NCBI RefSeq assembly: GCF_040947875.1 | Contig: NZ_JBFRXN010000002.1 | Location: 1,240,001 to 1,304,000, forward strand | From: Pseudomonas sp. MYb118 | GTDB taxonomy: Bacteria > Pseudomonadota > Gammaproteobacteria > Pseudomonadales > Pseudomonadaceae | Length of the DNA: 64,000 nucleotides | Direction of reading: 5' to 3' | Shown here: piece by piece, positions 18,015-25,812 of the stretch | How the letters are laid out: each line of letters opens with the position of its first letter | Numbering within the stretch: the stretch's first letter is position 1 | Notes under the pieces: model-generated | The model's database searches: none | What the model was told of the DNA's origin: nothing | Seen by the model: the letters and a program-made list of their open reading frames with translations, nothing else | Position numbers and translations under genes: made by a program

Positions 18015-18321
18015 CGTTCAAATCATCAACGATGCAGAGGGCAATCCTGCTTTCGTGGTCATTCCTTACGCGCAATATGTGGCGCAGAAGATCGAACCCG
18101 ACTTGATTCCCCATGAAGTGGTCAGCCGGATGGTCGACGGTGCGACCCCGATTCGCGCCTGGCGCGAACACTTGAACCTTACCCAGGAAGAAGTGGCCCA
18201 ACGCATGGGCATCTCGCAACCTGCCTTCGCCCAGCAGGAAACCGTCGCGAAGCCGCGTCGGGCCACCCGCGAGAAAATTGCTGCGGCGTTTGGCATCACC
18301 GCCAACCAGCTTGAGCTGTAG
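17998..18321 (+). CDS. XRE-family antitoxin
   Basis: The 107-residue partner of the toxin has an N-terminal toxin-binding region resembling Phd-type leaders (DAEGNPAFVVIPYAQYVA, residues 11-28) and a C-terminal helix-turn-helix of the Cro/XRE type: LTQEEVAQRMGISQPAFAQQE, about residues 60-80, followed by KIAAAFGITANQLEL. It would neutralise the toxin and repress the operon through the inverted repeat at 17709-17758. Translation is coupled: its ATG overlaps the end of the toxin gene. The gene lies between metabolic genes and may be a recent insertion relative to P. aeruginosa; that is inference. Confidence 0.9.
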   Translation: MNAPTDVQIINDAEGNPAFVVIPYAQYVAQKIEPDLIPHEVVSRMVDGATPIRAWREHLNLTQEEVAQRMGISQPAFAQQETVAKPRRATREKIAAAFGITANQLEL

Positions 18322-18353
18322 ACTGCGCAACATCCATTTTGAAAGGCACCGAC

Positions 18354-18770
18354 ATGAAAATCTGCGGCATTGAAATCAAGGGCAGTGAGGCGATCATTGC
18401 CGTGGCGGCGCTCGACGGTCAGGCGCTGGGCCATGTCGCGCTCAACACCAAGAAGATCGCCCTGGATGACGACGACGAGGCGGCCAACGTCAAGGTGTTT
18501 GCCGCACAGGTCGCCTCGTTCGTTCGCGAGAACGCCATCGACCGGATCGCGATCAAGAAGCGCAGCAAAAAAGGCGAATTCGCCGGTGGGCCGACGACGT
18601 TCAAGATCGAGGGCGTTTTCCAGTTGCTCGAAAGCTGCGAGGTGACGCTGCTGTCACCGCAGACCATCAATGCACAGGCCAAGAAGCACGGTTTCGAGCC
18701 GCCGGCGACGCTGAACAAGTATCAGCATGAGGCCTATAAAGCGGCCTGTTCGGCGCTGATGAAGAAGTAA
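18354..18770 (+). CDS. DUF3010 family protein
   Basis: The 138-residue cytoplasmic protein begins MKICGIEIKGSEAIIAVA, an RNase H-like first strand pattern, and contains KKRSKKGEFAGGPTTFKIEG near residue 62, LLESC.VTLLSPQTINAQAK near 85 and a C-terminal YQHEAYKAACSALMKK. It belongs to a small family of uncharacterised proteins found in many Proteobacteria. The ATG at 18354 follows GAAAGG. It trails the antitoxin by 32 bases on the same strand but has no obvious functional tie to it. A disrupted REPIN follows. Confidence 0.78.
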   Translation: MKICGIEIKGSEAIIAVAALDGQALGHVALNTKKIALDDDDEAANVKVFAAQVASFVRENAIDRIAIKKRSKKGEFAGGPTTFKIEGVFQLLESCEVTLLSPQTINAQAKKHGFEPPATLNKYQHEAYKAACSALMKK

Positions 18771-18796
18771 CCCTCTCAACCGGTCAAAGCAGCCCT

Positions 18797-18912
18797 CCTG
18801 TGGGAGCGGGCTTGCTCGCGAAAGCGGTGTATCAGACACCTTGATACTGACTAACACACCGCTTTCGCGAGCAAGTCGAACCGTCGCACCGCCGCACCGC
18901 CGCTCCCACAGG
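18797..18912. repeat. REPIN with one arm interrupted
   Basis: The left REP core (GTGGGAGCGGGCTTGCTCGCGA) is intact. The right one is split after TCGCGAGCAAG by about 23 extra bases (18876-18898) and resumes with CCGCTCCCACAGG. The insertion is made of 8-base near-repeats: CCGTCGCA, CCGCCGCA, then CCGCCGCT into the resumed arm. Confidence 0.85.
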
Positions 18913-18924
18913 TTTATCCGATGT

Positions 18925-19869
18925 TCATGCCTTCGCGGTGCGCCGATCTTCCCGCGGACACCGCGCAAACCGCGCGCGATAGCTGCGAGTGAAATACGAC
19001 GGCGATTCAAACCCGCAGGCAATGCTCACTTCCAGCACGCTCATGTCGGTCTGGCGCAACAACTGCCGGGCCTTTTCCAGCCGCAACCTCAAGTAGAAAT
19101 TGCTCGGCGTGTCGTTCAGGTGCAGGCGAAACAGCCGTTCCAGTTGCCGGCGCGTCACCTTGATCGACTCGGCCAGTTCCAGGGTGGTCAGCGGCGGTTC
19201 GCTGTGTTGCTCCATTTCGCCGATCACCTGCACCAGTTTCTTGTTGCTGATGCCATACCGCGTGGCGACTTCCATGCGCTGGTGGTCCTTGCGCGGGCGG
19301 ATGCGGCCGAGCACGAATTGCTCGCTGACCTGGATCGCCAGTTCCGGGCCGTGGGCCTGGGCGATCAGGTCGAGCATCAGGTCGATGGAGGCGGTACCGC
19401 CCGCGCAGGTGATGCGCCGGCGGTCGATCTCGAACAGTTCCTGGGTGACGCTCAGTTGTGGATAGGATTCCTTGAAGGCGTCGATGGCTTCCCAGTGCAG
19501 GGTCAGGCGGTGACCATCGAGCAGGCCGGCTTCGGCCAGGACAACGCTGCCGGTGTCGATCCCGCCGAGGGTCACGCCTTCCTTGTCGAGTCGGCGCAGC
19601 CAATGCTCCAGGGCGGGCGTGGCGAACTTCAGCGGTTCGAAGCCGGCGACCACCAGCAGCGTCGCGCCTTTCTTCAAAGGCTCCAGCGCGGCATCGGCGT
19701 TGACCGACATGCCATTGCTGGCCAGGACCGCCCCACCGTCGGCGCTCAGCACATGCCAGCGGTACAGCTCGCCGCGAAAGCGATTGGCGACCCGCAGCGG
19801 CTCGATGGCCGAGATGAATCCGATGGCCGAGAAACCCGGCATCAACAAAAAGTAGAAATCCTGGGACAT
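18925..19869 (-). CDS. cdhR: Carnitine-responsive AraC-family activator
   Basis: The 314-residue protein has an N-terminal DJ-1/PfpI-like (class I glutamine amidotransferase-like) domain, beginning FYFLLMPGFSAIGFISAIEP, and a C-terminal AraC DNA-binding domain: ESIKVTRRQLERLFRLHLND near residue 227 and CGFESPSYFTRSYRARF near 280. This is the GlxA/CdhR/GbdR group. Divergence from caiX-cdhCAB and the known P. aeruginosa arrangement identify it as CdhR, which activates carnitine catabolism. Start 19869 (MSQDFYFLLMPGFS) was chosen over an upstream ATG because the domain begins there. Confidence 0.93.
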   Translation of the reverse strand: MSQDFYFLLMPGFSAIGFISAIEPLRVANRFRGELYRWHVLSADGGAVLASNGMSVNADAALEPLKKGATLLVVAGFEPLKFATPALEHWLRRLDKEGVTLGGIDTGSVVLAEAGLLDGHRLTLHWEAIDAFKESYPQLSVTQELFEIDRRRITCAGGTASIDLMLDLIAQAHGPELAIQVSEQFVLGRIRPRKDHQRMEVATRYGISNKKLVQVIGEMEQHSEPPLTTLELAESIKVTRRQLERLFRLHLNDTPSNFYLRLRLEKARQLLRQTDMSVLEVSIACGFESPSYFTRSYRARFARCPREDRRTAKA

Positions 19870-20075
19870 GGCGCACTCGATCAGCCAGTAACGTGAGACC
19901 GCTAGCGTGTGGATGTTGATACGCCACTTGCACCCAGCATTCAAGAGCACAGGTCGCTGCAGTGCAAGAGCTGGTCGCCGCAGTGCGCTTTCAGGGGGCC
20001 AAGGCTGCGTAACGTTGGCATCACCGGCGCACAGACACCGGACCCCACAATAATGTTCTGCCGAGGAAACCTGTG

Positions 20076-21020
20076 ATGAAACGACTGATCAGCAGCTGTG
20101 TTCTTGCACTGAGTGGTACCGCCTTGCTGAACGCCAGCGTCATGGCGGCCGAGCCTGCATCGTGCCAGAACGTGCGCATGGGCGTCGTGAACTGGACCGA
20201 CGTGATCGCCACCAGCGCCATGACCCAGGTCCTGCTCGACGGCCTCGGCTACAAGACCAAGCAAACCAGCGCCTCCCAGCAGATCATCTTCGCCGGCATC
20301 CGCGACCAGCGCCTGGACCTGTTCCTGGGCTACTGGAACCCGCTGATGACCCAGACCATCACGCCGTTCGTCGAGGCCAACCAGGTCAAGGTGCTTGAAG
20401 AGCCAAGCCTGAAGGATGCCCGTGCGACCCTCGCCGTGCCGACCTACCTCGCCGACAAGGGCCTGAAAACCTTCGCTGACATCGCCAAGTTCGAGAAAGA
20501 ACTGGGCGGCAAGATCTACGGCATCGAGCCCGGTTCCGGCGCCAATACCCAGATCAAGGCGATGATCGCCAAGAACCAGTTCGGCCTGGGCAAGTTCCAG
20601 TTGGTGGAGTCCAGCGAGGCCGGCATGCTCGCCGCCGTCGACCGCGCCGTGCGCCGCAAGGAAGCCGTGGTGTTCTTCGGCTGGGCGCCGCACCCGATGA
20701 ACGTCAACGTGCAGATGACCTACCTGACCGGCAGCGACGACGCCCTAGGCCCGAACGAAGGCATGGCCACCGTGTGGACCGTCACCGCGCCGACCTATGC
20801 CCAGCAGTGCCCGAACATCGGCCGCCTGCTGACCAACCTGACCTTCACCGCCGAAGACGAGAGCCGGATGATGCAGCCGCTGCTGGATCACAAGGACGCC
20901 CTCGAATCGGCCCGCCAATGGCTCAAGGATCACCCGCAGGACAAGGAACGCTGGCTTGAAGGTGTGACCACCTTCGATGGCAAGCCGGCGGCTGAAAACC
21001 TGCAACTGACCGCCAAATAA
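20076..21020 (+). CDS. caiX: Carnitine-binding periplasmic protein
   Basis: The 314-residue OpuAC-family solute-binding protein has a signal peptide (MKRLISSCVLALSGTALLNASVMA) and then the aromatic-rich ligand segments NVRMGVVNWTDVIATSA, FLGYWNPLM and GWAPHPMNV, which in this family box in a trimethylammonium group. The ATG at 20076 follows GAGGA; the GTG one codon earlier is less likely. No permease or ATPase gene accompanies it; in P. aeruginosa CaiX uses the CbcWV core transporter, here at 30.3-32.3 kb. It heads the caiX-cdhC-cdhA-cdhB-hydroxylase run and diverges from cdhR. Confidence 0.94.
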   Translation: MKRLISSCVLALSGTALLNASVMAAEPASCQNVRMGVVNWTDVIATSAMTQVLLDGLGYKTKQTSASQQIIFAGIRDQRLDLFLGYWNPLMTQTITPFVEANQVKVLEEPSLKDARATLAVPTYLADKGLKTFADIAKFEKELGGKIYGIEPGSGANTQIKAMIAKNQFGLGKFQLVESSEAGMLAAVDRAVRRKEAVVFFGWAPHPMNVNVQMTYLTGSDDALGPNEGMATVWTVTAPTYAQQCPNIGRLLTNLTFTAEDESRMMQPLLDHKDALESARQWLKDHPQDKERWLEGVTTFDGKPAAENLQLTAK

Positions 21021-21042
21021 CCCAATGAACGAATCACCGTTT

Positions 21043-21062
21043 CGCAGCCCCTGCGGGCTGCG
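21043..21062 (+). terminator. Hairpin between caiX and cdhC
   Basis: CGCAGCCC and GGGCTGCG form a perfect 8-bp stem with a 4-base loop just after the caiX stop. No T-run follows, so it is more likely an mRNA-stabilising or attenuating hairpin than a full terminator. This would favour excess of binding protein over enzymes. Confidence 0.55.
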
Positions 21063-21113
21063 AACGGCACCGTTACGCCCACCGAAAAGCACTCGCCTGT
21101 AAGGAACCGCCCC

Positions 21114-22001
21114 ATGAACCACGACGTCATCATCACCTGCGCACTCACCGGTGCTGGCGACACGACCGCCAAGAGCCCGCACGTGCCGGTCACCCCGAAA
21201 CAGATCGCCGCCGCCGCCGTGGAAGCCGCCAAGGCCGGCGCCACCGTGGTGCACTGCCACGTGCGCAACCCCGAAACCGGCAAGTTCAGCCGCGACGTGG
21301 CGCTGTACCGCGAAGTCATGGAGCGCATTCGCGAGGCCGACGTCGACATCATCGTCAACCTGACGGCCGGCATGGGCGGCGACCTGGAAATCGGCGCCGG
21401 GGAAAACCCCATGGAATTCGGCCCCAACACCGACTTGGTCGGCCCGTTGACCCGCCTGGCCCACGTCGAGGAACTGCTGCCGGAAATCTGCACCCTCGAT
21501 TGCGGCACCCTGAACTTCGGCGATGGCGACACCATTTACGTCTCGACCCCGGCGCAACTGCGTGCCGGCGCCAAGCGCATCCAGGAGCTGGGGGTGAAGG
21601 CTGAGCTGGAGATCTTCGACACCGGCCACCTGTGGTTCGCCAAGCAGATGATGAAAGAAGGCCTGCTCGACAACCCGCTGTTCCAGCTGTGCCTGGGCAT
21701 CCCGTGGGGCGCCCCCGCGGACACCACCACCATGAAGGCCATGGTCGATAACCTGCCGCCAGACGCGGTCTGGGCCGGCTTCGGCATCGGTCGCATGCAG
21801 ATGCCGATGGCGGCGCAGGCGGTGCTGCTGGGCGGCAACGTGCGGGTCGGCCTGGAAGACAACATCTGGCTGGACAAGGGCGTGCTGGCCACCAACGGCC
21901 AACTGGTGGAACGCGCCAGCGAAATCCTCAGCCGCATGGGCGCCCGCGTCCTGACCCCGGCCGAGGGCCGCAAGAAGATGGGGCTCAAGCAGCGCGGCTA
22001 A
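21114..22001 (+). CDS. cdhC: 3-dehydrocarnitine cleavage enzyme (BKACE family)
   Basis: CdhC converts 3-dehydrocarnitine and acetyl-CoA to betainyl-CoA and acetoacetate. The 295-residue protein has the beta-keto-acid cleavage (DUF849) features: an early [11 protein letters not shown], the zinc-binding HxH in VVHCHVRNP near residue 44, [15 protein letters not shown], and [14 protein letters not shown] near residue 240. Length is typical. The ATG at 21114 follows AAGGA. It is the second gene of the carnitine operon and is followed by a REPIN before cdhA. Confidence 0.95.
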   Translation: MNHDVIITCALTGAGDTTAKSPHVPVTPKQIAAAAVEAAKAGATVVHCHVRNPETGKFSRDVALYREVMERIREADVDIIVNLTAGMGGDLEIGAGENPMEFGPNTDLVGPLTRLAHVEELLPEICTLDCGTLNFGDGDTIYVSTPAQLRAGAKRIQELGVKAELEIFDTGHLWFAKQMMKEGLLDNPLFQLCLGIPWGAPADTTTMKAMVDNLPPDAVWAGFGIGRMQMPMAAQAVLLGGNVRVGLEDNIWLDKGVLATNGQLVERASEILSRMGARVLTPAEGRKKMGLKQRG

Positions 22002-22020
22002 ACCTCCTCCGTTTTTCCCC

Positions 22021-22112
22021 CTGTAGGAGCGAGCTTGCTCGCGATGACGTCAGCACATTCAGCATTGATGTCGACTGGCATGCCGCTATCGCGAGCAAGC
22101 TCGCTCCTACAG
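22021..22112. repeat. REPIN between cdhC and cdhA
   Basis: Inverted GTAGGAGCGAGCTTGCTCGC-type REP cores around a spacer of about 45 bases, filling nearly the entire intergenic space of an operon. Confidence 0.92.
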
Positions 22113-22142
22113 TTTTTCTTTTCAAATTCTCGGGATGCGATC

Positions 22143-23108
22143 ATGAGCTTCATCACCAACATCAAAACCTTCGCCGCCCTCGGCAGCGGTGTCATCGGTA
22201 GCGGCTGGGTGTCCCGCGCCCTCGCCCACGGCCTGGACGTCGTCGCCTGGGACCCGGCGCCCGGCGCCGAAGCAGCCTTGCGCAAGCGCGTGGCCAACGC
22301 CTGGGGCGCTCTGGAGAAACAAGGCCTGGCGCCCGGCGCTTCGCAGGATCGCCTGCGTTTTGTCGCCACCATCGAAGAGTGCGTACGCGATGCCGACTTC
22401 ATCCAGGAAAGCGCTCCGGAACGCCTTGAGCTGAAACTGGACCTGCACAGCAAAATCAGCGCGGCGGCCAAGCCCAATGCCCTGATCGGCTCCAGCACCT
22501 CGGGGCTGCTACCCAGCGAGTTCTACGAGAGTGCCACGCACCCGGAGCGCTGCGTGGTCGGTCACCCGTTCAACCCGGTGTACCTGCTGCCATTGGTGGA
22601 AGTGGTCGGCGGCAAGAACACCGCTCCTGAAGCCGTGCAGGCCGCCATGCAAGTCTACGAATCCCTGGGGATGCGCCCGCTGCATGTGCGCAAGGAAGTG
22701 CCGGGGTTCATCGCCGATCGCCTGCTCGAAGCGCTATGGCGCGAGGCGCTGCACCTGGTCAACGACGGCGTGGCGACCACCGGCGAAATCGACGACGCGA
22801 TCCGCTTTGGCGCGGGCCTGCGCTGGTCGTTCATGGGCACCTTCCTCACCTACACCCTGGCCGGTGGTGACGCGGGCATGCGTCACTTCATGGCCCAGTT
22901 CGGCCCGGCCCTGCAGTTGCCCTGGACCTACCTGCCAGCGCCCGAGCTGACCGAAAAGCTGATCGACGACGTGGTCGATGGCACCAGCGAGCAACTGGGC
23001 TCACACAGCATTTCGGCGCTGGAGCGCTATCGTGATGATTGCCTGATGGCGGTGCTGGAGGCGGTGAAGGCGACCAAGGCCAAACATGGCATGAGTTTCA
23101 GCGAATAG
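22143..23108 (+). CDS. cdhA: L-carnitine dehydrogenase
   Basis: This enzyme oxidises L-carnitine to 3-dehydrocarnitine with NAD+. The 321-residue protein belongs to the 3-hydroxyacyl-CoA dehydrogenase family: Rossmann motif GSGVIGSGW near residue 14, the substrate and catalytic region [19 protein letters not shown] and [16 protein letters not shown] (catalytic histidine near residue 141), then a helical dimerisation domain. Start 22143 follows the REPIN; an open stretch upstream (from 22035) is the REPIN itself and not gene. Its product is the CdhC substrate. Confidence 0.95.
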   Translation: MSFITNIKTFAALGSGVIGSGWVSRALAHGLDVVAWDPAPGAEAALRKRVANAWGALEKQGLAPGASQDRLRFVATIEECVRDADFIQESAPERLELKLDLHSKISAAAKPNALIGSSTSGLLPSEFYESATHPERCVVGHPFNPVYLLPLVEVVGGKNTAPEAVQAAMQVYESLGMRPLHVRKEVPGFIADRLLEALWREALHLVNDGVATTGEIDDAIRFGAGLRWSFMGTFLTYTLAGGDAGMRHFMAQFGPALQLPWTYLPAPELTEKLIDDVVDGTSEQLGSHSISALERYRDDCLMAVLEAVKATKAKHGMSFSE

Positions 23109-23120
23109 CAGGTCTGGCCT

Positions 23121-23193
23121 CATCGCGGGCAAGCCCGCTCCCACAGGTTTTGCGGTGCTCACGAATCCTGTGGGAGCGGGCTTGCCCGCGATG
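23121..23193. repeat. REP pair, outward-facing, between cdhA and cdhB
   Basis: Two GGGC-type REP cores (CATCGCGGGCAAGCCCGC then GCGGGCTTGCCCGCGATG) placed back to back within the carnitine operon. Confidence 0.9.
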
Positions 23194-23231
23194 ACGGTAG
23201 CCAAATCCCCACACACTCCGGATCAATCACC

Positions 23232-23708
23232 ATGCCCACCCTCACCACCTACCAGACCCGCATCATCCCCGACTGGGTCGACTACAACGGCCACCTGCGC
23301 GACGCCTTCTACCTGCTGATCTTCAGCTACGCCACCGACGCCCTGATGGACCGACTCGGCCTCGACAGCAACAGCCGCGAAGCCAGCGGCCATTCGCTGT
23401 TCACCCTGGAGCTGCACCTCAATTACCTGCACGAAGTGAAGCTCGATGCCGAGGTCGAGGTGCGCACGCAGATCATCGGTCACGACAGCAAACGCCTGCA
23501 CCTGTATCACAGCCTGCATCTCGTGGGCGACGACAAGGCACTGGCCGGCAACGAGCAGATGCTCTTGCACGTCGACCTCGCCGGCCCGCATGCCACGCCG
23601 TTCAGCGAAACTTCGCTGGCGCGGCTCGCAGCCATCGTCACCGAGCAGGCTGACCTGTCCGCCCCGCAATACATTGGCCGAGTGATCGCGTTACCGACAA
23701 AAAAATAA
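23232..23708 (+). CDS. cdhB: Betainyl-CoA thioesterase
   Basis: The 158-residue hot-dog-fold thioesterase begins with the 4-hydroxybenzoyl-CoA-thioesterase-like motif: IPDWVDYNGHLRDAFYLLIF, where the aspartate of DYNGHL is the usual catalytic residue. HSLFTLELHLNYLHEVKLDAEV near residue 56 and the SKRLHLYHSL strand follow. In this operon it hydrolyses the betainyl-CoA made by CdhC to free glycine betaine, which feeds GbcAB. The following hydroxylase gene starts 14 bases after its stop. Confidence 0.93.
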   Translation: MPTLTTYQTRIIPDWVDYNGHLRDAFYLLIFSYATDALMDRLGLDSNSREASGHSLFTLELHLNYLHEVKLDAEVEVRTQIIGHDSKRLHLYHSLHLVGDDKALAGNEQMLLHVDLAGPHATPFSETSLARLAAIVTEQADLSAPQYIGRVIALPTKK

Positions 23709-23722
23709 TCAAGGAGATCGCC

Positions 23723-24886
23723 ATGAACACCGCCGCTGCGTTTGCCGACTTTCGTACGTATCCGTTGATCAGCGCGCTCGGTGGCGTGCAGGCCCTGGCC
23801 GATCGTGTCGTGGTGACCTGGGCCGACCAGCGTGTCAGCCCGTTCCATCATCAATGGCTGCGGGACAACTGCCCGTGCACACAATGCGTCTACAGCGTGA
23901 CCCGCGAGCAGGTATTGGAAATCGTCGATGTCGAAGCGGACTTGAAGGCGACCAACGCCCGTGTCGACGAACAGGGTTGCCTGAGCATCGACTGGCAGGA
24001 CGGCCATCAGAGCCGCTTCGATCCGGGATGGTTGCGCGCCCACGCCTACGACGATGCGTCGCGCGCCGAACGCCAGGCGGCCAAGCCCGGGGCGAAGCTC
24101 TGGTACAGCGACCTGACACTGCCGGTGTTCGACTATCAGGCGTTGATGAACGACAACCACGCCCTGCTGCAATGGTTGCTGGCGGTGCGCGATACCGGCC
24201 TGACCCAGGTACGCGGCGTGCCCACCGAGCCCGGTTCGCTGAAACTGATCGCGCAGCGGATTTCGTTCATCCGCGAGAGCAATTTCGGCGTGCTGTTCAA
24301 CGTGCAATCCAAGGCCGATGCCGACAGCAACGCCTACACCGCTTTCAACCTGCCGCTGCACAGCGACCTGCCGACCCGCGAGCTGCAACCGGGGCTGCAA
24401 TTCCTGCATTGCCTGGTCAACGATGCCGAAGGGGGTGAAAGCATCTTCGTCGACGGTTTTGCCATCGCCCAAGCGTTACGCGAGGAAGACCCCGAGGCGT
24501 TCCAGGCGCTGTGCGAGATCCCCGTGGAGTTTCGCAACAAGGACCGCCACAGCGACTACCGCTGCCTGGCACCGATCATCGCCTTGAACGCCCTGGGAAA
24601 GGTCGCGGAAATCCGCATGGCCAACTTCCTGCGCGGGCCGTTCGATGCCTCGGTGGAACAGATGCCCAGGCTGTACCGGGCCTATCGCCGGTTCATCGCC
24701 ATGACCCGCGAGAGCCGGTTTCGACTGATGCAGCGGCTCAACCCCGGCGAGCTGTGGTGCTTCGACAACCGCCGCACGCTGCACGCGCGCAACGCGTTCG
24801 ACCCGGCCACCGGAGCGCGGCATTTCCAGGGCTGTTATGTGGATCGCGATGAGCTGCTGTCGCGCATCCTGGTGTTGCAGCGGTAG
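23723..24886 (+). CDS. Gamma-butyrobetaine hydroxylase (2-oxoglutarate dioxygenase)
   Basis: The enzyme hydroxylates gamma-butyrobetaine to L-carnitine using Fe(II) and 2-oxoglutarate. The 387-residue protein has the N-terminal zinc-binding DUF971-like domain, with HHQWLRDNCPCTQCVY near residue 37, and the TauD-type catalytic domain. The iron ligands HxD are in PLHSDLPTRELQPGLQ near residue 212, and the distal His is in FDNRRTLHARNAFD near 351. AAGGAG precedes the start. It ends the caiX-cdh run and lets the strain funnel gamma-butyrobetaine into the carnitine pathway. Taurine-dioxygenase-like alternatives are excluded by the DUF971 domain. Confidence 0.92.
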   Translation: MNTAAAFADFRTYPLISALGGVQALADRVVVTWADQRVSPFHHQWLRDNCPCTQCVYSVTREQVLEIVDVEADLKATNARVDEQGCLSIDWQDGHQSRFDPGWLRAHAYDDASRAERQAAKPGAKLWYSDLTLPVFDYQALMNDNHALLQWLLAVRDTGLTQVRGVPTEPGSLKLIAQRISFIRESNFGVLFNVQSKADADSNAYTAFNLPLHSDLPTRELQPGLQFLHCLVNDAEGGESIFVDGFAIAQALREEDPEAFQALCEIPVEFRNKDRHSDYRCLAPIIALNALGKVAEIRMANFLRGPFDASVEQMPRLYRAYRRFIAMTRESRFRLMQRLNPGELWCFDNRRTLHARNAFDPATGARHFQGCYVDRDELLSRILVLQR

Positions 24887-24899
24887 ACCGAGCCGACTT

Positions 24900-24991
24900 C
24901 ATCGCGGGCAAGCCCGCTCCTACAGGTATTGGGGGTGTTCACAAATCTTGTATACGCCCTGCCCCCTGTAGGAGCGAGCTTGCTCGCGATG
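24900..24991. repeat. Mixed REP pair (two different core types)
   Basis: A GGGC-type core (ATCGCGGGCAAGCCCGCTCC) is paired with a GAGC-type core (GGAGCGAGCTTGCTCGCGAT) about 45 bases further on. The two halves are different subtypes, so the pair did not arise by simple duplication of one REPIN. Confidence 0.88.
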
Positions 24992-25031
24992 AGGCCCGCC
25001 CAGACACAACAAAACCCAAAGATTCACAGAC

Positions 25032-25069
25032 AAAAAAAGCCCCGATACAAGCCGTGACAGGATCGGGGC
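25032..25069 (-). terminator. Rho-independent terminator on the minus strand
   Basis: Stem GCCCCGAT (25039-25046) with ATCGGGGC (25062-25069), 15-base loop, followed in minus-strand direction by seven T residues (25038-25032). No annotated minus-strand gene lies close upstream: the nearest, gbdR, ends at 25813, beyond a plus-strand gene. It is therefore likely to end a separate small transcript. Confidence 0.8.
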
Positions 25070-25150
25070 AGAGGGTACTGTTGAGGAGCCGCCATGCGAG
25101 GGTGACCAAACCTTCGTGAAGCAAGCTGGAGCCAGTGTGCCGACTCCCCG
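25032..25150 (-). ncRNA. Candidate small RNA of about 110-120 nt
   Basis: The strong minus-strand terminator at 25032-25069 has no coding gene to serve. About 80 non-coding bases upstream of it contain short complementary segments, and further upstream there is a TTGACT (-35-like) near 25187-25182 on the minus strand, with an imperfect -10-like TAACTT at a rather long distance. The 5' end is a guess. I do not recognise the RNA. It sits between the carnitine operon and a small conserved gene and could be a trans-acting RNA with a Hfq-type 3' tail. Confidence 0.4.
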
Positions 25151-25280
25151 GCAAGGCAAGTTAGCCGAAAACGACATGCTCATAGTCAATGCGGCCATCA
25201 CGACAAATCGCCCTTGCCGCGCCCCTTCCCCCCTACCAGAATCGAGCCACGACACCATTCCCGGAAGAAGGATTTACGCC

Positions 25281-25544
25281 ATGATGCATGCCGATCTGAT
25301 CGATCAGGAAGACCTGTTGGGCCAACTCAAGTCACTGGGTTTCCAGGTACCCAACGGCGCCACGGCCGAGCAGGCCTGCGAGTGCGCCGTACGCGGTTTG
25401 AACGACGAACGCGCGATGACCCTGCGCACCATGGTCAAGCAGATGTACACCAGCAGCGCGACCATCCTCCCGGCCGTACGCCAGGCGATTGATCGGCAGT
25501 TGTTGCCGGCGTTGGCGGCGTATCAGCAAGGTCGTGCTGTCTAA
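25281..25544 (+). CDS. Small conserved hypothetical protein
   Basis: The 87-residue protein (MMHADLIDQEDLLGQLKSLG) is soluble and helical, with an ECAVRGLNDERAMTLRTMVKQ segment near residue 40 and no membrane or secretion signal. The start at 25281 is preceded by GAAGGA; an in-frame ATG directly follows at 25284. The upstream open frame to 25116 runs antisense to the candidate small RNA and lacks protein character. It stands between the carnitine operon and gbdR, flanked by REP elements. I cannot assign a function. Confidence 0.7.
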   Translation: MMHADLIDQEDLLGQLKSLGFQVPNGATAEQACECAVRGLNDERAMTLRTMVKQMYTSSATILPAVRQAIDRQLLPALAAYQQGRAV

Positions 25545-25553
25545 AAATTTACC

Positions 25554-25657
25554 CCTGTAGGAGCGAGCTTGCTCGCGATGGTCGTTAACGATAACGCGGA
25601 TTTTCTGAATGCCCGCGGTGTCTGGACTACCATCGCGAGCAAGCTCGCTCCTACAGG
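25554..25657. repeat. REPIN, first of a tandem couple
   Basis: Inverted GTAGGAGCGAGCTTGCTCGC-type REP cores. The interior (GGTCGTTAACGATAACGCGG and onward) is nearly the same as that of the neighbouring REPIN 40 bases downstream. Confidence 0.93.
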
Positions 25658-25695
25658 GGGCGGGGTGAACACAAAAGCTGTGAACACCTTAAACA

Positions 25696-25798
25696 CCTGT
25701 GGGAGCGAGCCTGCTCGCGATGGTCGTTAACGATGACGCGGGATGTCTGGATGCCCGCGGTGCCTTGGCTAGCATCGCGAGCAAGCTCGCTCCTACAG
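25696..25798. repeat. REPIN, second of a tandem couple, hybrid arms
   Basis: The left arm is of GTGGGAGCGAGCCTGCTCGC type and the right arm is the complement of GTAGGAGCGAGCTTGCTCGC. The interior is homologous and in the same orientation as that at 25554-25657, so the two look like a tandem duplication followed by arm conversion. Confidence 0.92.
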
Positions 25799-25812
25799 AA
25801 GAAGCTGAGGCT

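Noticed and set aside
25113..25280. Upstream extension of the small gene at 25281 starting near 25116
   Set aside because: The extension has no ribosome site and overlaps the candidate minus-strand RNA; GAAGGA before 25281 marks the better start.
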